Source: Sphingomonadaceae bacterium PASS1
GTDB lineage: Bacteria > Pseudomonadota > Alphaproteobacteria > Sphingomonadales > Sphingomonadaceae
DNA: 64,000 bases
Assembly: GCA_002255985.1 (NCBI GenBank)
Contig: NKIR01000007.1
Coordinates: forward strand, 1 to 64,000
Reading direction: 5' to 3'
Position 1 is the first letter of the stretch, and every line of letters starts with the position of its first letter. The notes below the pieces were generated by a model, which did no database searches, was not told the DNA's origin, and saw only the letters and a list, made by a program, of their open reading frames with translations. The position numbers and the translations under genes were made by a program. Shown here piece after piece: positions 27,160-37,031 of this stretch.

Positions 27160-28356
27160 ATGGCTTTTCGCACGCTCGACGATCTTGGTGACATTAAAGG
27201 AAAGCGCGCACTTGTTCGCGTGGACTTGAACGTGCCGATGGCCGACGGGCGTGTGACCGACGAAACGCGTTTGCGGGCGTTGTTGCCCACCGTCAGCGAA
27301 CTCGCTGATAAGGGTGCCAAGGTTCTATTGCTTGCCCATTTCGGTCGTCCGAAGGGGGCGAAGCATAGCGAAATGTCGGTTTCCATGGTTTTGGATGCGC
27401 TGCAAGAAGTGCTTGGCCGCGAAGTTATGTTCGTGCCAGAGATTGCCGGTGACATCGTCGCGCAATCCATTAGCATATTGGCGGACGGCGACATTGCCTT
27501 GCTTGAAAACACTCGGTTCTGGCCAGGTGAGGAACAAAACGACCCCGAACTTGCGCGGGCAGTGGCTGCGAATGGCGATTTGTATGTGAATGACGCGTTT
27601 TCGGCTGCACATCGCGCGCATATGTCGACCGAGGGCCTCGCACATATCTTGCCGGCCTATGCCGGTCGTTCGATGGAAGCGGAACTGAAGGCGTTGGAAT
27701 CCGCGCTGGGTTCACCGGAGCATCCGGTCGCTGCTGTTGTTGGTGGCGCGAAGGTCTCGAGCAAACTCGACGTCCTGAACAATCTGGTAAAGCAGGTGGA
27801 TCATTTGATCATTGGCGGCGGCATGGCGAACACCTTTCTCGCCGCCCGAGGGATCAATGTTGGCAAGTCGCTGTGCGAGCATGATCTTGCCGACACGGCG
27901 AATGCCATTTTGGAAGCGGCGGACGTTGCAGGCTGCACGGTGCATTTGCCCTATGATGTCGTGACGTCAGTCGAATTCCGCGCAAATCCGCCCGTGCGGA
28001 CGGTCAATGTCCATGAAGTGGCGGCTGATGAAATGATCCTTGATGTTGGCCCTGCGGCGGTTGAGGCACTCGCTGATGTCCTGAAAACATGCCGGACCTT
28101 GGTCTGGAATGGACCGCTCGGCGCATTTGAGATGGAGCCATTCGACGCGGCGACGGTCTCATTGGCACGCACGGCGGCGGCGCTGACGCGTGAAGGCTCG
28201 CTTGTCTCGGTTGCGGGCGGCGGCGATACGGTTGCGGCGCTCGCCCATGCTGGTGTGACGGAGGATTTCACCTTTGTTTCGACCGCTGGCGGCGCATTTT
28301 TGGAATGGATGGAAGGCAAACCGCTTCCGGGCGTTGATGCTTTGAATATAATTTAA
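27160..28356 (+). CDS. pgk: Phosphoglycerate kinase
   Basis: 398 residues, two bases after gap. N-terminal substrate-binding [20 protein letters not shown], and C-terminal nucleotide-binding [11 protein letters not shown] and [10 protein letters not shown] motifs are all intact. It transfers phosphate from 1,3-bisphosphoglycerate to ADP. A strong terminator follows directly, separating it from fba. Confidence 0.97.
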   Translation: MAFRTLDDLGDIKGKRALVRVDLNVPMADGRVTDETRLRALLPTVSELADKGAKVLLLAHFGRPKGAKHSEMSVSMVLDALQEVLGREVMFVPEIAGDIVAQSISILADGDIALLENTRFWPGEEQNDPELARAVAANGDLYVNDAFSAAHRAHMSTEGLAHILPAYAGRSMEAELKALESALGSPEHPVAAVVGGAKVSSKLDVLNNLVKQVDHLIIGGGMANTFLAARGINVGKSLCEHDLADTANAILEAADVAGCTVHLPYDVVTSVEFRANPPVRTVNVHEVAADEMILDVGPAAVEALADVLKTCRTLVWNGPLGAFEMEPFDAATVSLARTAAALTREGSLVSVAGGGDTVAALAHAGVTEDFTFVSTAGGAFLEWMEGKPLPGVDALNII

Positions 28357-28361
28357 ACATG

Positions 28362-28384
28362 CGGGGCCTTGCCCCGTTTTTTTT
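28362..28384 (+). terminator. Rho-independent terminator after pgk
   Basis: CGGGGC and GCCCCG form a 6-bp GC-rich stem with a 3-base loop, followed by eight T (28377–28384). It ends the tkt-gap-pgk transcript, so fba may have its own promoter or rely on read-through. Confidence 0.85.
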
Positions 28385-28432
28385 CGGATGGCAATGCATA
28401 CGTATGCAGTGCCAAGGTATAAGGAAAAGCGG

Positions 28433-29320
28433 ATGAACCACCAAGAGATGTTCGAAAAAGTAGCGACTGCAACAGGCTTTATTGCTGCGCTTGACCAAAG
28501 TGGCGGTTCTACGCCCAAGGCGCTTCGTGGTTATGGCATCGAAGAAGATGCTTATTCGAGCGAGGAGGAGATGTTCGGGCTCATTCATGACATGCGTTCG
28601 CGCATCATCACATCGCCAAGCTTTTCCGGCGACAAGGTGTTGGGTGCAATCTTATTTGAGCGCACAATGGACGGCGATGCCGACGGCAAGCCAGTGCCAG
28701 ACGCACTGCGCGATCGCGGCGTCGTGCCCTTTTTAAAGGTCGACAAGGGCCTAGAGGATGAAGCAGACGGCGTTCAAATGATGAAGCCAATGCCAGATTT
28801 GGATGCGCTGCTCGCGCGTGCCAAAGCAAAGGGCGTTTTCGGAACGAAAAAGCGGTCTGTCATCAACAAAGCCTCGCCATCGGGTATCGCCGCAATCGTG
28901 CAGCAACAATTTGATGTGGCGGAGCAAATCCTCGCCCACGGCATGATGCCTATCATTGAACCTGAAATTAATATCAAAAGCGCCGACCGTGCGCAAAGCG
29001 ATGTCATACTGCGCGACGAAATACTGAAAGCGCTCGATACCGTTTCGGGTGACAACAGGGTGATGTTGAAACTGTCGATCCCTGCTGAGGCGGGCACTTT
29101 TGATGCGCTGGTTAGCCACCCCCGCGTGCTGCGCGTTGTTGCCTTGTCCGGCGGATTTGCGCGTCCAGAGGCTTGCGCAGAGCTTGCCAAGAACAAGGGC
29201 ATGATCGCCAGCTTCTCGCGCGCGCTGTTGGAAGATTTGCGTCACCAAATGACCGCAGCTGAATTTGATGCCGCGCTCGGTGGTGCAATTGACGAAATTC
29301 ACGCCGCGTCGGCGACATAA
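28433..29320 (+). CDS. fba: Class I fructose-bisphosphate aldolase
   Basis: 295 residues from the ATG at 28433 (AAGGA 7 bases upstream; an in-frame ATG at 28388 lies within the pgk terminator region and is rejected). This is the bacterial single-domain class I (Schiff-base) aldolase: FIAALDQSGGSTPKAL near the N-terminus, FLKVDKGL, and the candidate Schiff-base Lys213 in VMLKLSIPAE. It cleaves fructose 1,6-bisphosphate. No zinc-binding His motif of class II aldolases is present. It continues the glycolytic gene set after a terminator. Confidence 0.92.
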   Translation: MNHQEMFEKVATATGFIAALDQSGGSTPKALRGYGIEEDAYSSEEEMFGLIHDMRSRIITSPSFSGDKVLGAILFERTMDGDADGKPVPDALRDRGVVPFLKVDKGLEDEADGVQMMKPMPDLDALLARAKAKGVFGTKKRSVINKASPSGIAAIVQQQFDVAEQILAHGMMPIIEPEINIKSADRAQSDVILRDEILKALDTVSGDNRVMLKLSIPAEAGTFDALVSHPRVLRVVALSGGFARPEACAELAKNKGMIASFSRALLEDLRHQMTAAEFDAALGGAIDEIHAASAT

Positions 29321-29331
29321 GTTTGGAGAGG

Positions 29332-29368
29332 GGCCGGCGGCAAATGCGCAAGATGTTTGCCGCCGGCC
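29332..29368. terminator. Long hairpin downstream of fba
   Basis: A perfect 13-bp stem, GGCCGGCGGCAAA paired with TTTGCCGCCGGCC, with an 11-base loop, lies 11 bases after the fba stop. Only TTAA follows, so it could terminate weakly or protect the fba mRNA 3' end. It lies just before thiE. Confidence 0.6.
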
Positions 29369-29391
29369 TTAAGCCTCGCTAAGAGCGCGGC

Positions 29392-30015
29392 ATGAAAGAA
29401 TTTCCCTGCCAGTTATATCTGATCTCGCCGACCGATGTTGGCGGAGATTTCCCGCAAATCCTCGTAACTGCGCTGTCCGCCGGGCCGGTTGCAGCGTTTC
29501 AGTTTCGCGTCAAGGAGGTGGACCAGCATGAAGCTGCTGCCTTAGCCGAACCATTGCAAGCGATATGCGCCGCGCATGATGTGGCGTTCATCGTCAATGA
29601 CAGCGTCGCGCTCGCCAAGCGGCTGAAGGCCGATGGTGTGCATCTGGGGCAGGGCGATGGCGACGTTCGCGAAGCCCGCGAAACGCTTGGCCCTGACGCG
29701 CAAATTGGCGTTACCTGCCACAACAGCAGGCATCTTGCGATGGAGGCAGCGGAGGCTGGCGCCGATTATGTCGCCTTTGGTGCGTTCTTCCCGACGACCA
29801 CCAAAAAGGTTGATCATATTGCGGAACTGGACACGGTTCAGAAATGGGCGTTTGTGACTGAAGTGCCATGCGTTGCGATTGGCGGCATCACCCCCGAAAA
29901 TGCAAAGCCGTTGGTAGATGCAGGCGCGGATTTCCTCGCCGTTAGTAGCGGTGTTTGGAACCATCCAAACGGCCCTGCCGAGGCGATAAAGGCATTTAAC
30001 GCTTTGCTTGCCTAA
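29392..30015 (+). CDS. thiE: Thiamine-phosphate synthase
   Basis: A 207-residue TIM-barrel protein that couples HMP-pyrophosphate with thiazole phosphate. Diagnostic segments are FIVNDSVALAKRLKADGVHL followed by GQGD, FGAFFPTTTKK and the phosphate loop VAIGGITPENAKPLVDAGAD. The enzyme supplies the cofactor used by tkt and the bkd complex nearby. No TPP riboswitch is visible in the 70-base upstream gap, which is filled by the hairpin. Confidence 0.9.
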   Translation: MKEFPCQLYLISPTDVGGDFPQILVTALSAGPVAAFQFRVKEVDQHEAAALAEPLQAICAAHDVAFIVNDSVALAKRLKADGVHLGQGDGDVREARETLGPDAQIGVTCHNSRHLAMEAAEAGADYVAFGAFFPTTTKKVDHIAELDTVQKWAFVTEVPCVAIGGITPENAKPLVDAGADFLAVSSGVWNHPNGPAEAIKAFNALLA

Positions 30016-30096
30016 TTGCGCTGTCGTCGTTAAAGGCCGCGTCCAACGGCACGTATTTGCGTGTCTGCTCTTTCCATCTGTTAAGCGAGTGCTCTC

Positions 30097-30660
30097 ATGA
30101 AAATCAACGCGGTTGAAATCAAGCCGGGTAATATTCTGGAATATGAAAACGGTCTGTGGCGCGTGGTGAAAACCGCGCATACCCAGCCGGGCAAGGGCGG
30201 CGCTTATATGCAGGTTGAGCTTAAAAACCTGCGCGATGGTCGTAAGAACAACATCCGTTTCCGTTCGGCCGAAAGCGTCGAAAAGGTCCGCCTTGACCAG
30301 AAAGACTTCCAGTTTTTGTATGCCGAAGGCGACAATCTGGTGTTCATGGACAAAGAAACCTATGACCAGGTAACGCTTCCGACGGACTTGTTGGGTGATG
30401 CTGCGGCATTCCTTCAGGACGGCATGGACGTTGTCATGGAAATGTATGACGACGAAGCATTGTCGGTTGCATTGCCAGACCAGATCGAAGCGACAATTGT
30501 CGAGGCCGATGCCGTTGTTAAAGGACAGACAGCGTCTTCGAGCTACAAGCCAGCGATCTTGGATAACGGCGTGCGCGTTATGGTGCCGCCATTTATCAGT
30601 GCGGGTACGCGCATTGTCGTCGATGTTTACGAACGGGAATATGTCCGGAAGGCCGACTAA
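30097..30660 (+). CDS. efp: Translation elongation factor P
   Basis: 187 residues with the KOW-like N-terminal domain and two OB-like domains ([21 protein letters not shown]-terminal [19 protein letters not shown]). The tip loop reads TQPGKGGAY with Lys33 at the position modified in other EF-P proteins. EF-P relieves stalling at polyproline. Its stop overlaps the start of the next gene (TAATG). Confidence 0.96.
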   Translation: MKINAVEIKPGNILEYENGLWRVVKTAHTQPGKGGAYMQVELKNLRDGRKNNIRFRSAESVEKVRLDQKDFQFLYAEGDNLVFMDKETYDQVTLPTDLLGDAAAFLQDGMDVVMEMYDDEALSVALPDQIEATIVEADAVVKGQTASSSYKPAILDNGVRVMVPPFISAGTRIVVDVYEREYVRKAD

Positions 30661-31478
30661 TGCCAGCGCTTACCGGTCTGTTGACCATTATGGAAAAAGC
30701 CGCCCGTAAGGCGGGTGGCAAATTGCGCCGTGACTTTGGGGAAATCGAACATCTGCAGGTTTCACAAAAGGGCCCGGCAGACTTTGTTTCAAAGGCTGAC
30801 GAACGCGCAGAAGATACGATCTTCCGCGAACTGGAAATCGCGCGTCCCGACTGGGGCTTCCTGATGGAAGAAGGCGGTGAAATCGCAGGGGCGGAGGGCA
30901 AGCCTCGCTTCATCGTCGACCCGCTTGATGGCACCAGCAACTTTCTGCACGGTATTCCGCATTTTGCGATTTCGATCGCGGTGCAGGATCCAAAGCCCGA
31001 TGGTTCGGGCTGGGGCGATATTTTCGCTGGCTTGGTCTACAACCCGATCACCGACGAAAGCTTTTGGGCAGAGCGCGGCAAAGGCGCCTGGCTCGGCAAC
31101 CGCCGTCTTCGGGTGTCTGCGCGTCGCCAGTTGAACGAAGCGCTGATCTCTACGGGCACGCCGTATAAGGGGCATGGCGACTTTGACGAATGGGGCAAGA
31201 TTTTTGCTGCTATCGGTCCATCCGTCGCCGGAATTCGGCGCTTTGGGGCGGCCAGCCTCGATCTCGCATGGCTTGCCGCAGGGCGCTATGACGGCTTTTG
31301 GGAAAGCGGTTTGTCGCCTTGGGACACGGCTGCGGGATGCCTGCTGGTGCGTGAAGCAGGCGGCTTTGTGACCGACTATCGCGGACGTAGCCCGCATATC
31401 GCAGACGTTCAGGTTTTGGCGGCAAATGACATCTTGCATAGTAAGCTGCACAAGCTGCTTGTTGGGGCGATAAAATAA
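30660..31478 (+). CDS. suhB: Inositol monophosphatase family protein (SuhB-like)
   Basis: 272 residues, translationally coupled to efp. The Mg-dependent phosphatase motifs are complete: LMEEGGE (metal-binding Glu), IVDPLDGTSNFLHGIPHFAI and the C-terminal SPWDTAAGCLLVREAGG. Family members hydrolyse inositol monophosphates or related sugar phosphates, and E. coli SuhB also acts in rRNA antitermination; which role applies here cannot be told. Confidence 0.92.
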   Translation: MPALTGLLTIMEKAARKAGGKLRRDFGEIEHLQVSQKGPADFVSKADERAEDTIFRELEIARPDWGFLMEEGGEIAGAEGKPRFIVDPLDGTSNFLHGIPHFAISIAVQDPKPDGSGWGDIFAGLVYNPITDESFWAERGKGAWLGNRRLRVSARRQLNEALISTGTPYKGHGDFDEWGKIFAAIGPSVAGIRRFGAASLDLAWLAAGRYDGFWESGLSPWDTAAGCLLVREAGGFVTDYRGRSPHIADVQVLAANDILHSKLHKLLVGAIK

Positions 31479-31579
31479 AGCACTAAAATGGCTGAAAAAA
31501 TGCCGAGTCTTGGCCTTGCGGGGCGAGATTCTTATGCCTAAAAGCGCCGCAACTTACGGGGTCCGGAAGCGAGTCTGAT

Positions 31580-31954
31580 ATGACTGATTTGTCGCAATAT
31601 TTGCCCATTCTACTTTTTCTGGTGGTCGCGCTCGCGCTTTCATCAGCGTTTGTGTTTTTGCCGATGGGCGTATCGCGCCTGACAGGCACGCACAAACCGA
31701 CCGAGGCAAAGCTTACCGAATATGAATGTGGCTTCCCTGCATTTGAAGATTCGCGCAGTCAGTTTGACGTCCGCTTTTACCTCGTCGCGATCTTGTTCAT
31801 TATTTTCGACCTTGAAGCCGCATTCTTGTTTCCTTGGGCCGTTAGCTTGGGTGAAACGGGCTGGATTGGTTGGGGCACGATGATGCTGTTCCTGTTCGAA
31901 CTGGTCATTGGCTTCATTTACGCATGGAAAGTGGGAGCACTCGAATGGGAGTAA
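31580..31954 (+). CDS. nuoA: NADH-quinone oxidoreductase subunit A
   Basis: 124 residues with three transmembrane spans and the conserved loop between the first two ([20 protein letters not shown], containing the hallmark Cys), followed by [20 protein letters not shown]. First gene of the complex I operon; it overlaps nuoB by 10 bases. A purine-rich GGAAGCGAG precedes the ATG. Confidence 0.96.
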   Translation: MTDLSQYLPILLFLVVALALSSAFVFLPMGVSRLTGTHKPTEAKLTEYECGFPAFEDSRSQFDVRFYLVAILFIIFDLEAAFLFPWAVSLGETGWIGWGTMMLFLFELVIGFIYAWKVGALEWE

Positions 31955-32481
31955 TCACACCCGCACTGACGGACGCGCAGGCGCCCGATGCAGCGTTCTT
32001 CAAGGATATTGAGAGCGAAGTGAACGACAAGGGCTTTGTCGTTTCGTCGACGGAAGACCTGTTCAATTGGGCGCGCACCGGTTCTTTGTGGCCAATGACT
32101 TTTGGTCTGGCGTGCTGTGCGGTCGAAATGATCCACGGCTATATGCCGCGTTATGACTTTGAACGTTTCGGTATCGCACCGCGCGCGTCACCGCGCCAAT
32201 CGGACGTTATGATTGTGGCCGGTACGTTGTGCAACAAAATGGCCCCGGCCTTGCGCAAGGTTTATGACCAGATGTCGGAACCGAAATATGTCATTTCCAT
32301 GGGCAGCTGCGCCAATGGTGGTGGCTATTATCATTATAGCTATAGCGTTGTGCGTGGTTGCGACCGGGTTGTCCCTGTGGACATTTATGTACCGGGATGC
32401 CCGCCAACAGCGGAGGCTTTGTTGTACGGCATTATGCAGCTTCAACGCAAAATCCGACGTGTAGGGACAATCGAACGGTGA
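31945..32481 (+). CDS. nuoB: NADH-quinone oxidoreductase subunit B
   Basis: 178 residues from the ATG at 31945. It carries the terminal Fe-S cluster N2 that hands electrons to quinone: ligands Cys57, Cys58 (LACCAVEM), Cys122 (GSCANGGG) and Cys152 (PGCPP). The two start candidates upstream in the same frame lie in nuoA coding sequence and are not used. The stop overlaps the nuoC GTG start. Confidence 0.97.
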   Translation: MGVITPALTDAQAPDAAFFKDIESEVNDKGFVVSSTEDLFNWARTGSLWPMTFGLACCAVEMIHGYMPRYDFERFGIAPRASPRQSDVMIVAGTLCNKMAPALRKVYDQMSEPKYVISMGSCANGGGYYHYSYSVVRGCDRVVPVDIYVPGCPPTAEALLYGIMQLQRKIRRVGTIER

Positions 32482-33260
32482 GCCATTCCGCGCCCCTAAT
32501 TCACACGCCCGATGGCACAATTGCAGCCATCACCAAAGCACTTGGCGCCAACTTGGTATCCATTGAGGAAGCTAATGGCGAAGTCGCGGTGCACATCCAC
32601 CGTGACTCGCTCGTCGAATGCATGATCCAATTGCGCGACGAGTGCGCCTATCAGCAGCTGATGGAAATGGCTGGCGTTGACTGGCCTGATCGTGATCCAC
32701 GGTTTGAAGTCGTCTATTGCTTGCTCAGCCTGACCAAGAACCACCGTATTCGTGTGCATTTGGCAACAAATGAAGATCATCCCGTGCCTTCGGTTACCGG
32801 CATTTGGCCGGTTGCCGGATGGTTGGAGCGCGAAGTGTTCGACATGTATGGCGTGCTGTTTTCGGGCAATTCCGATCTGCGCCGCATTTTGACCGATTAC
32901 GGTTTTTCAGGGCATCCGCAGCGTAAAGACTTCCCGCTGTCGGGCTATGTTGAGCTGCGTTATTCTGAGGAAGAAAAGCGCGTCAAATATGAGCCGGTCC
33001 AACTGGCGCAAGATTTCCGTAACTTCGATTTTCTCTCGCCATGGGAAGGTGCAGATTATGTCCTGCCCGGCGACGAAAAAACTGGGGAAGGCGCAACCCA
33101 GCAGAAGACTGCTGAAGAAGTCAAAAAAGAACCCGTGAAACCAAGTGCAACGCCAAAGACGACGGACACCGCCGCGCAAACCGGTGCGGGTAAAGCTGCC
33201 AACAAGGAATCGGTAAAGCGGACTGTTCGTAAGCAAAAGGCGACGGGAGACAAAGCATGA
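32478..33260 (+). CDS. nuoC: NADH-quinone oxidoreductase subunit C with Lys/Thr/Ala-rich C-terminal tail
   Basis: 260 residues from GTG 32478, which overlaps the nuoB stop (GTGA). Residues 1–195 are the 30-kDa subunit fold with the signature [20 protein letters not shown] and [18 protein letters not shown]. Residues about 200–260 are a low-complexity, charged tail ([20 protein letters not shown] and after) not part of the conserved fold. The subunit is part of the peripheral arm. The end overlaps nuoD (ATGA). Confidence 0.95.
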   Translation: MSHSAPLIHTPDGTIAAITKALGANLVSIEEANGEVAVHIHRDSLVECMIQLRDECAYQQLMEMAGVDWPDRDPRFEVVYCLLSLTKNHRIRVHLATNEDHPVPSVTGIWPVAGWLEREVFDMYGVLFSGNSDLRRILTDYGFSGHPQRKDFPLSGYVELRYSEEEKRVKYEPVQLAQDFRNFDFLSPWEGADYVLPGDEKTGEGATQQKTAEEVKKEPVKPSATPKTTDTAAQTGAGKAANKESVKRTVRKQKATGDKA

Positions 33261-34468
33261 GCATGCAGCAAGATCTCGCCCCGACAACTGGCGATGAAGT
33301 CATCCAAAACTATACTATCAACTTTGGTCCGCAGCATCCTGCCGCGCACGGCGTTCTGCGTCTGGTCATGGAGCTCGATGGTGAAATCGTCGAGCGTTTG
33401 GACCCGCATATCGGCCTGTTGCACCGCGGTACTGAAAAGCTGATCGAGTATAAAACCTATCTGCAGGCTTTGCCCTATTTTGATCGGTTGGATTATGCGT
33501 CGCCGATGGCGATGGAACATAGCTATGTTCTGGCCGTCGAAAAGCTGCTCGATCTCGATGTGCCCATCCGCGCGCAATATCTGCGCGTATTGTTCGCCGA
33601 ATTGACGCGTATCAAAAACCATACGCTGAACATCGCACACCACATTATCGACGTTGGTGCGATGACGCCGCCTTTGTGGCTGTATGAAATCCGTGAAGAT
33701 TGCATGGCGTTTTATGAGCGGGCAAGTGGCGCGCGTATGCATGCCGCGTGGTTCCGCCCCGGTGGTGTGCATCAGGATGTGCCGTTAAAGCTTTTGACCG
33801 ATATCGCTGAATGGCTTGATGATCGCATGCCGCGTCTGTTTGAAGATGCGATGTCATTGGTGGTCGACAACCGTATTTTCAAACAGCGTAACGTTGATAT
33901 CGCCATCGTCTCCAAAGAAGACGCGATCAAATGGGGCTTTTCCGGTCCAATGATCCGTGGTGCGGGCATTCCATGGGACATCCGCAAGAGCCAGCCATAT
34001 GACGTGTATGCCAAAATGGATTTTGACATTCCTGTCGGCACGCGCGGCGATTGTTACGACCGGTTCATGGTCCGCGTTGAAGAAGTGCGTCAGTCCGTCC
34101 GCATTATGAAGCAATGCCTTCAGCAGATGCCTGAAGGCCCTGTCTGCAGCGACGACCGCAAGGTTTCGCCACCAAAGCGCGGGGAAATGAAGCAGTCGAT
34201 GGAAGCGTTGATCCATCACTTCAAACTCTATACCGAAGGCTTCAAGGTTCCTGCCGGCAGCGTCTATGTCGCGACCGAGAGCCCCAAGGGTGAGTTCGGC
34301 GTCTATTTGGTCTCTGACGGCACCAACAAGCCATATCGTTGCAAAATCCGCCCGACGGCATTCTCGCATTTGCAGGCAATGGATTTCATGACCCGTGGGC
34401 ATATGCTTGCGGATACGACCGCGATTTTGGGCGCGCTCGACATCGTGTTTGGGGAGTGTGACCGGTGA
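33257..34468 (+). CDS. nuoD: NADH-quinone oxidoreductase subunit D
   Basis: 403 residues, the 49-kDa subunit lining the quinone pocket. [40 protein letters not shown] and the C-terminal FGECDR ending are canonical. ATG 33257 overlaps the nuoC stop. Its own stop overlaps the GTG of the following non-canonical gene, so that gene is translationally coupled to complex I. Confidence 0.97.
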   Translation: MSMQQDLAPTTGDEVIQNYTINFGPQHPAAHGVLRLVMELDGEIVERLDPHIGLLHRGTEKLIEYKTYLQALPYFDRLDYASPMAMEHSYVLAVEKLLDLDVPIRAQYLRVLFAELTRIKNHTLNIAHHIIDVGAMTPPLWLYEIREDCMAFYERASGARMHAAWFRPGGVHQDVPLKLLTDIAEWLDDRMPRLFEDAMSLVVDNRIFKQRNVDIAIVSKEDAIKWGFSGPMIRGAGIPWDIRKSQPYDVYAKMDFDIPVGTRGDCYDRFMVRVEEVRQSVRIMKQCLQQMPEGPVCSDDRKVSPPKRGEMKQSMEALIHHFKLYTEGFKVPAGSVYVATESPKGEFGVYLVSDGTNKPYRCKIRPTAFSHLQAMDFMTRGHMLADTTAILGALDIVFGECDR

Positions 34469-34797
34469 GCAAGCTGTCAATCGCCACCCAGATGATCGCG
34501 CATTACAACGCACAGGACGCAGATGCCTATGTGGCTCTGATGACCGATGATGCCTGCGAAGCGGGCTATCGCGGTGCCGTTGTCCGTGAAGGCAAGGAAG
34601 GCACGCGGGCGGGGCTAAACGCGATGTTTGCCGAATATCCCAAGAACCGTGCAGAAATCCTCAAAGGCTATGAACTGGGCGCATTTGTTGCGCTGCACGA
34701 GCGCGTATTTCGTTCCGCAACTGCCGAGCCGTTTGAAGTTATGTCGATCTACAGTTTTGAAGGCGACAAGGTGTCGCGCGTGGAGTTTGTCCGATAA
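34465..34797 (+). CDS. NTF2/SnoaL-like protein inserted in the nuo operon
   Basis: 110 residues from GTG 34465, overlapping the nuoD stop by four bases; its own stop overlaps the nuoE ATG. The sequence [20 protein letters not shown], a central [18 protein letters not shown], and a C-terminal beta strand set ending [20 protein letters not shown] follow the SnoaL/NTF2-like cone fold (steroid-isomerase-like superfamily). No catalytic residues can be assigned with confidence. Such a protein is not a standard complex I subunit. Coupled translation on both sides argues for a function linked to complex I assembly or stability, but this is inference. Confidence 0.75.
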   Translation: MSKLSIATQMIAHYNAQDADAYVALMTDDACEAGYRGAVVREGKEGTRAGLNAMFAEYPKNRAEILKGYELGAFVALHERVFRSATAEPFEVMSIYSFEGDKVSRVEFVR

Positions 34798-35468
34798 TGG
34801 CCGAAGCGACCCAAATTCCGAATGAAGCCGAAACGCGCGCTCAATTTGGCGCTTTTGCGTTTTCTGCTGAAAACAAGAAGACTGCCGACATGTACATCGG
34901 ACGCTATCCTGCCGGACGTCAGCAGTCTGCCGTTATGGCGCTACTCGACCTTGCGCAACGTCAGGTGTGCGAAGAAACGCACACGCAAGGTTGGTTGCCG
35001 GTTCCCGTGATCGAATATGTCGCAAGCTATCTCGGCATGCCATATATGCGCGCGTACGAGGTCGCGACGTTCTATACCATGTACAATCTCTCGCCGGTTG
35101 GCCGTTTCCATGTGCAAGTGTGTGGCACAACGCCTTGCATGCTGCGTGGCTCGGACGATATCATGGCGGCATGCAAGAACCGGGGCCTCGTCAAAGGCGC
35201 AACAACACCCGATGGCATGTTCACGCTGAATGAAGTTGAATGCATGGGCAACTGCGCCTCTGCACCGATGGTTCAGATCAACGACGATAATTACGAAGAT
35301 CTCGATTACGACAGCATGACCGCCATTTTGCAGGACTTGTCGGATGGCAAGCAGCCAAAGGTCGGCACACAGCTGCCCGGACGCCACACGGTTGAACCTT
35401 ATGGCGGCGCTACGACGTTGCAGGCGATGGTTGACAAGAACCATGATTATCGGGGGGAATGGAAGTGA
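34797..35468 (+). CDS. nuoE: NADH-quinone oxidoreductase subunit E
   Basis: 223 residues, the 24-kDa subunit with a thioredoxin-like [2Fe-2S] domain. Ligands Cys109 and Cys114 (VCGTTPCML) and Cys149 and Cys153 (VECMGNCASAP) are present. The C-terminal extension of about 50 residues (GKQPKVGTQLPGRHTVEPYG) is typical of alphaproteobacteria. Start overlaps the previous gene. Confidence 0.96.
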   Translation: MAEATQIPNEAETRAQFGAFAFSAENKKTADMYIGRYPAGRQQSAVMALLDLAQRQVCEETHTQGWLPVPVIEYVASYLGMPYMRAYEVATFYTMYNLSPVGRFHVQVCGTTPCMLRGSDDIMAACKNRGLVKGATTPDGMFTLNEVECMGNCASAPMVQINDDNYEDLDYDSMTAILQDLSDGKQPKVGTQLPGRHTVEPYGGATTLQAMVDKNHDYRGEWK

Positions 35469-35488
35469 ACCATTTCGTTCCCACCCTA

Positions 35489-35574
35489 CGTCACCCTGAA
35501 CTTGTTTCAGGGTCTTACTTTTCTGCGCCAGTAGCTGGAATAATTAAGATGCTGAAACAAGTTCAGCATGACGG
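35489..35574. repeat. Palindromic intergenic repeat pair (REP-like) inside the nuo operon
   Basis: Two related palindromes face each other: CGTCACCCTGAACTTGTTTC then AGGGTC at 35489–35514, and GATGCTGAAACAAGTTCAGC then ATGACGG at about 35549–35574. Each contains its own stem around an ACTTGT/ACAAGT core, and the two are inverted relative to one another, so the whole can fold into a large cruciform. Elements with this TGAACTTGTTTCA core look like the dispersed intergenic repeats of sphingomonad genomes. It occupies the only sizeable gap between nuoE and nuoF. Confidence 0.7.
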
Positions 35575-35598
35575 AAATATGGATGGAGTTCAGTCCTA

Positions 35599-35736
35599 AT
35601 GGAATTTCTCCCCCTCATCGGCGTTCTTGTGGCTGCGTTCGTGGCATGGAAACTGCTCAAGGGCATAATTAAACTTGCCGTCATTGGGCTATTGATTGCT
35701 GGCGGCGCATGGTTTCTTCTTGGAGGTTTGGGCTGA
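35599..35736 (+). CDS. 45-residue membrane peptide between nuoE and nuoF
   Basis: ATG 35599, preceded by GGAG about 11 bases upstream, encodes [20 protein letters not shown] followed by [20 protein letters not shown] and LGGLG, i.e. two hydrophobic segments separated by a Lys-Gly turn. Its TGA overlaps the nuoF ATG (TGATG). Too short for routine gene calls. The coupling to nuoF and the membrane hairpin design favour a real gene; a structural or assembly role in complex I would be speculation. No family is recognised. Confidence 0.6.
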   Translation: MEFLPLIGVLVAAFVAWKLLKGIIKLAVIGLLIAGGAWFLLGGLG

Positions 35737-37031
35737 TGCTCGCTGACAAAGACCGCATTTTTACCAATCTTTACGGCTATCAAGATTTCGGCTTGAAAGC
35801 TGCGCAGGCGCGCGGCGATTGGGACAAAACCGCCAATTTGATGAAGGCCGGACAAGACGCCATTATCGAAGAAGTGAAGGCATCCGGGCTTCGTGGCCGA
35901 GGTGGTGCTGGATTTCCGACGGGTATGAAGTGGAGCTTCATGCCCAAGGCACCGACGGCGGATCGTCCGAACTTCCTCGTCATCAATGCCGACGAGTCTG
36001 AACCCGGTTCGTGCAAAGACCGCGAAATCATCCGCCACGATCCGCACAAGCTAATCGAGGGAGCACTGATCGCCGGTTTTGCGATGCGCGCGCGTGCTGC
36101 CTATATCTACATTCGCGGCGAATATATTTTCGAAGCAAAGGTGCTCGAAAAGGCTGTTGCCGAGGCATATTCAGCCGGGCTGCTGGGCAAGAATGCCGCG
36201 AAGTCAGGCTATGACTTTGACGTGTTCGTCCATCGCGGCGCAGGCGCCTATATCTGCGGCGAAGAAACCGCGATGATCGAAAGCCTTGAAGGCAAAAAGG
36301 GGCAGCCCCGCCTGAAACCGCCATTCCCTGCAGGCGCAGGTCTTTATGGCTGCCCAACGACGGTGAACAATGTCGAGAGCATTGCTGTTGTTCCAACAAT
36401 CCTGCGTCGCGGCGCGGCGTGGTTCAAAAGCTTTGGCCGCGAAAACAACCATGGCACCAAGCTGTTCCAGATTTCGGGCCATGTGGAAAAGCCATGCGTC
36501 GTCGAAGAAGAAATGGGCATTCCGTTCCGCGAGCTGATCGAAAAGCATTGCGGGGGTATCCGTGGTGGTTGGGATAATTTGCTCGCCGTCATCCCGGGTG
36601 GGTCTTCGGTGCCCTTGGTACCCGCTGCCATGATGATGGACGTACCCATGGATTTTGACGGCTGCAAGGAGGTAGGCTCTGGCCTTGGTACCGCAGCGAT
36701 CATCGTTATGGACAAGTCGACGGATATCGTCCGCGCAATCTCGCGCCTGTCCTATTTCTACAAACATGAAAGCTGCGGCCAGTGCACACCGTGCCGCGAA
36801 GGTACTGGCTGGATGTGGCGCGTCATGGAAAAGATGCGCACGGGCAATGCCGAGATTGGCGACATTGATACCCTGTACGATGTAACCAAGCAGGTCGAAG
36901 GCCACACCATTTGTGCGCTTGGCGATGCCGCTGCGTGGCCAATTCAGGGCCTCATCAAACATTTCCGTCCGGAAATGGAACGCCGCATTCACGAAGCCAA
37001 GGGCGATGATATGTTGGAGGCAGCAGAGTGA
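35736..37031 (+). CDS. nuoF: NADH-quinone oxidoreductase subunit F
   Basis: 431 residues from ATG 35736 (GGAGG about 10 bases upstream), coupled to the small membrane ORF. The 51-kDa subunit binds NADH and [23 protein letters not shown] glycine-rich loop and [19 protein letters not shown]. The [4Fe-4S] N3 ligands are in [15 protein letters not shown] plus a fourth Cys in GHTICALGD. Complete. Confidence 0.97.
   Translation: MLADKDRIFTNLYGYQDFGLKAAQARGDWDKTANLMKAGQDAIIEEVKASGLRGRGGAGFPTGMKWSFMPKAPTADRPNFLVINADESEPGSCKDREIIRHDPHKLIEGALIAGFAMRARAAYIYIRGEYIFEAKVLEKAVAEAYSAGLLGKNAAKSGYDFDVFVHRGAGAYICGEETAMIESLEGKKGQPRLKPPFPAGAGLYGCPTTVNNVESIAVVPTILRRGAAWFKSFGRENNHGTKLFQISGHVEKPCVVEEEMGIPFRELIEKHCGGIRGGWDNLLAVIPGGSSVPLVPAAMMMDVPMDFDGCKEVGSGLGTAAIIVMDKSTDIVRAISRLSYFYKHESCGQCTPCREGTGWMWRVMEKMRTGNAEIGDIDTLYDVTKQVEGHTICALGDAAAWPIQGLIKHFRPEMERRIHEAKGDDMLEAAE

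Noticed and set aside
29321-29391. Thiamine riboswitch upstream of thiE
   Set aside because: The 70-base gap is occupied by a simple long hairpin; no CTGAGA or ACCTGAT-type TPP-riboswitch elements are present.
33056-33772. Long open frame antisense to nuoC and nuoD
   Set aside because: It is fully explained as a shadow of the conserved nuo genes and shows no independent features.
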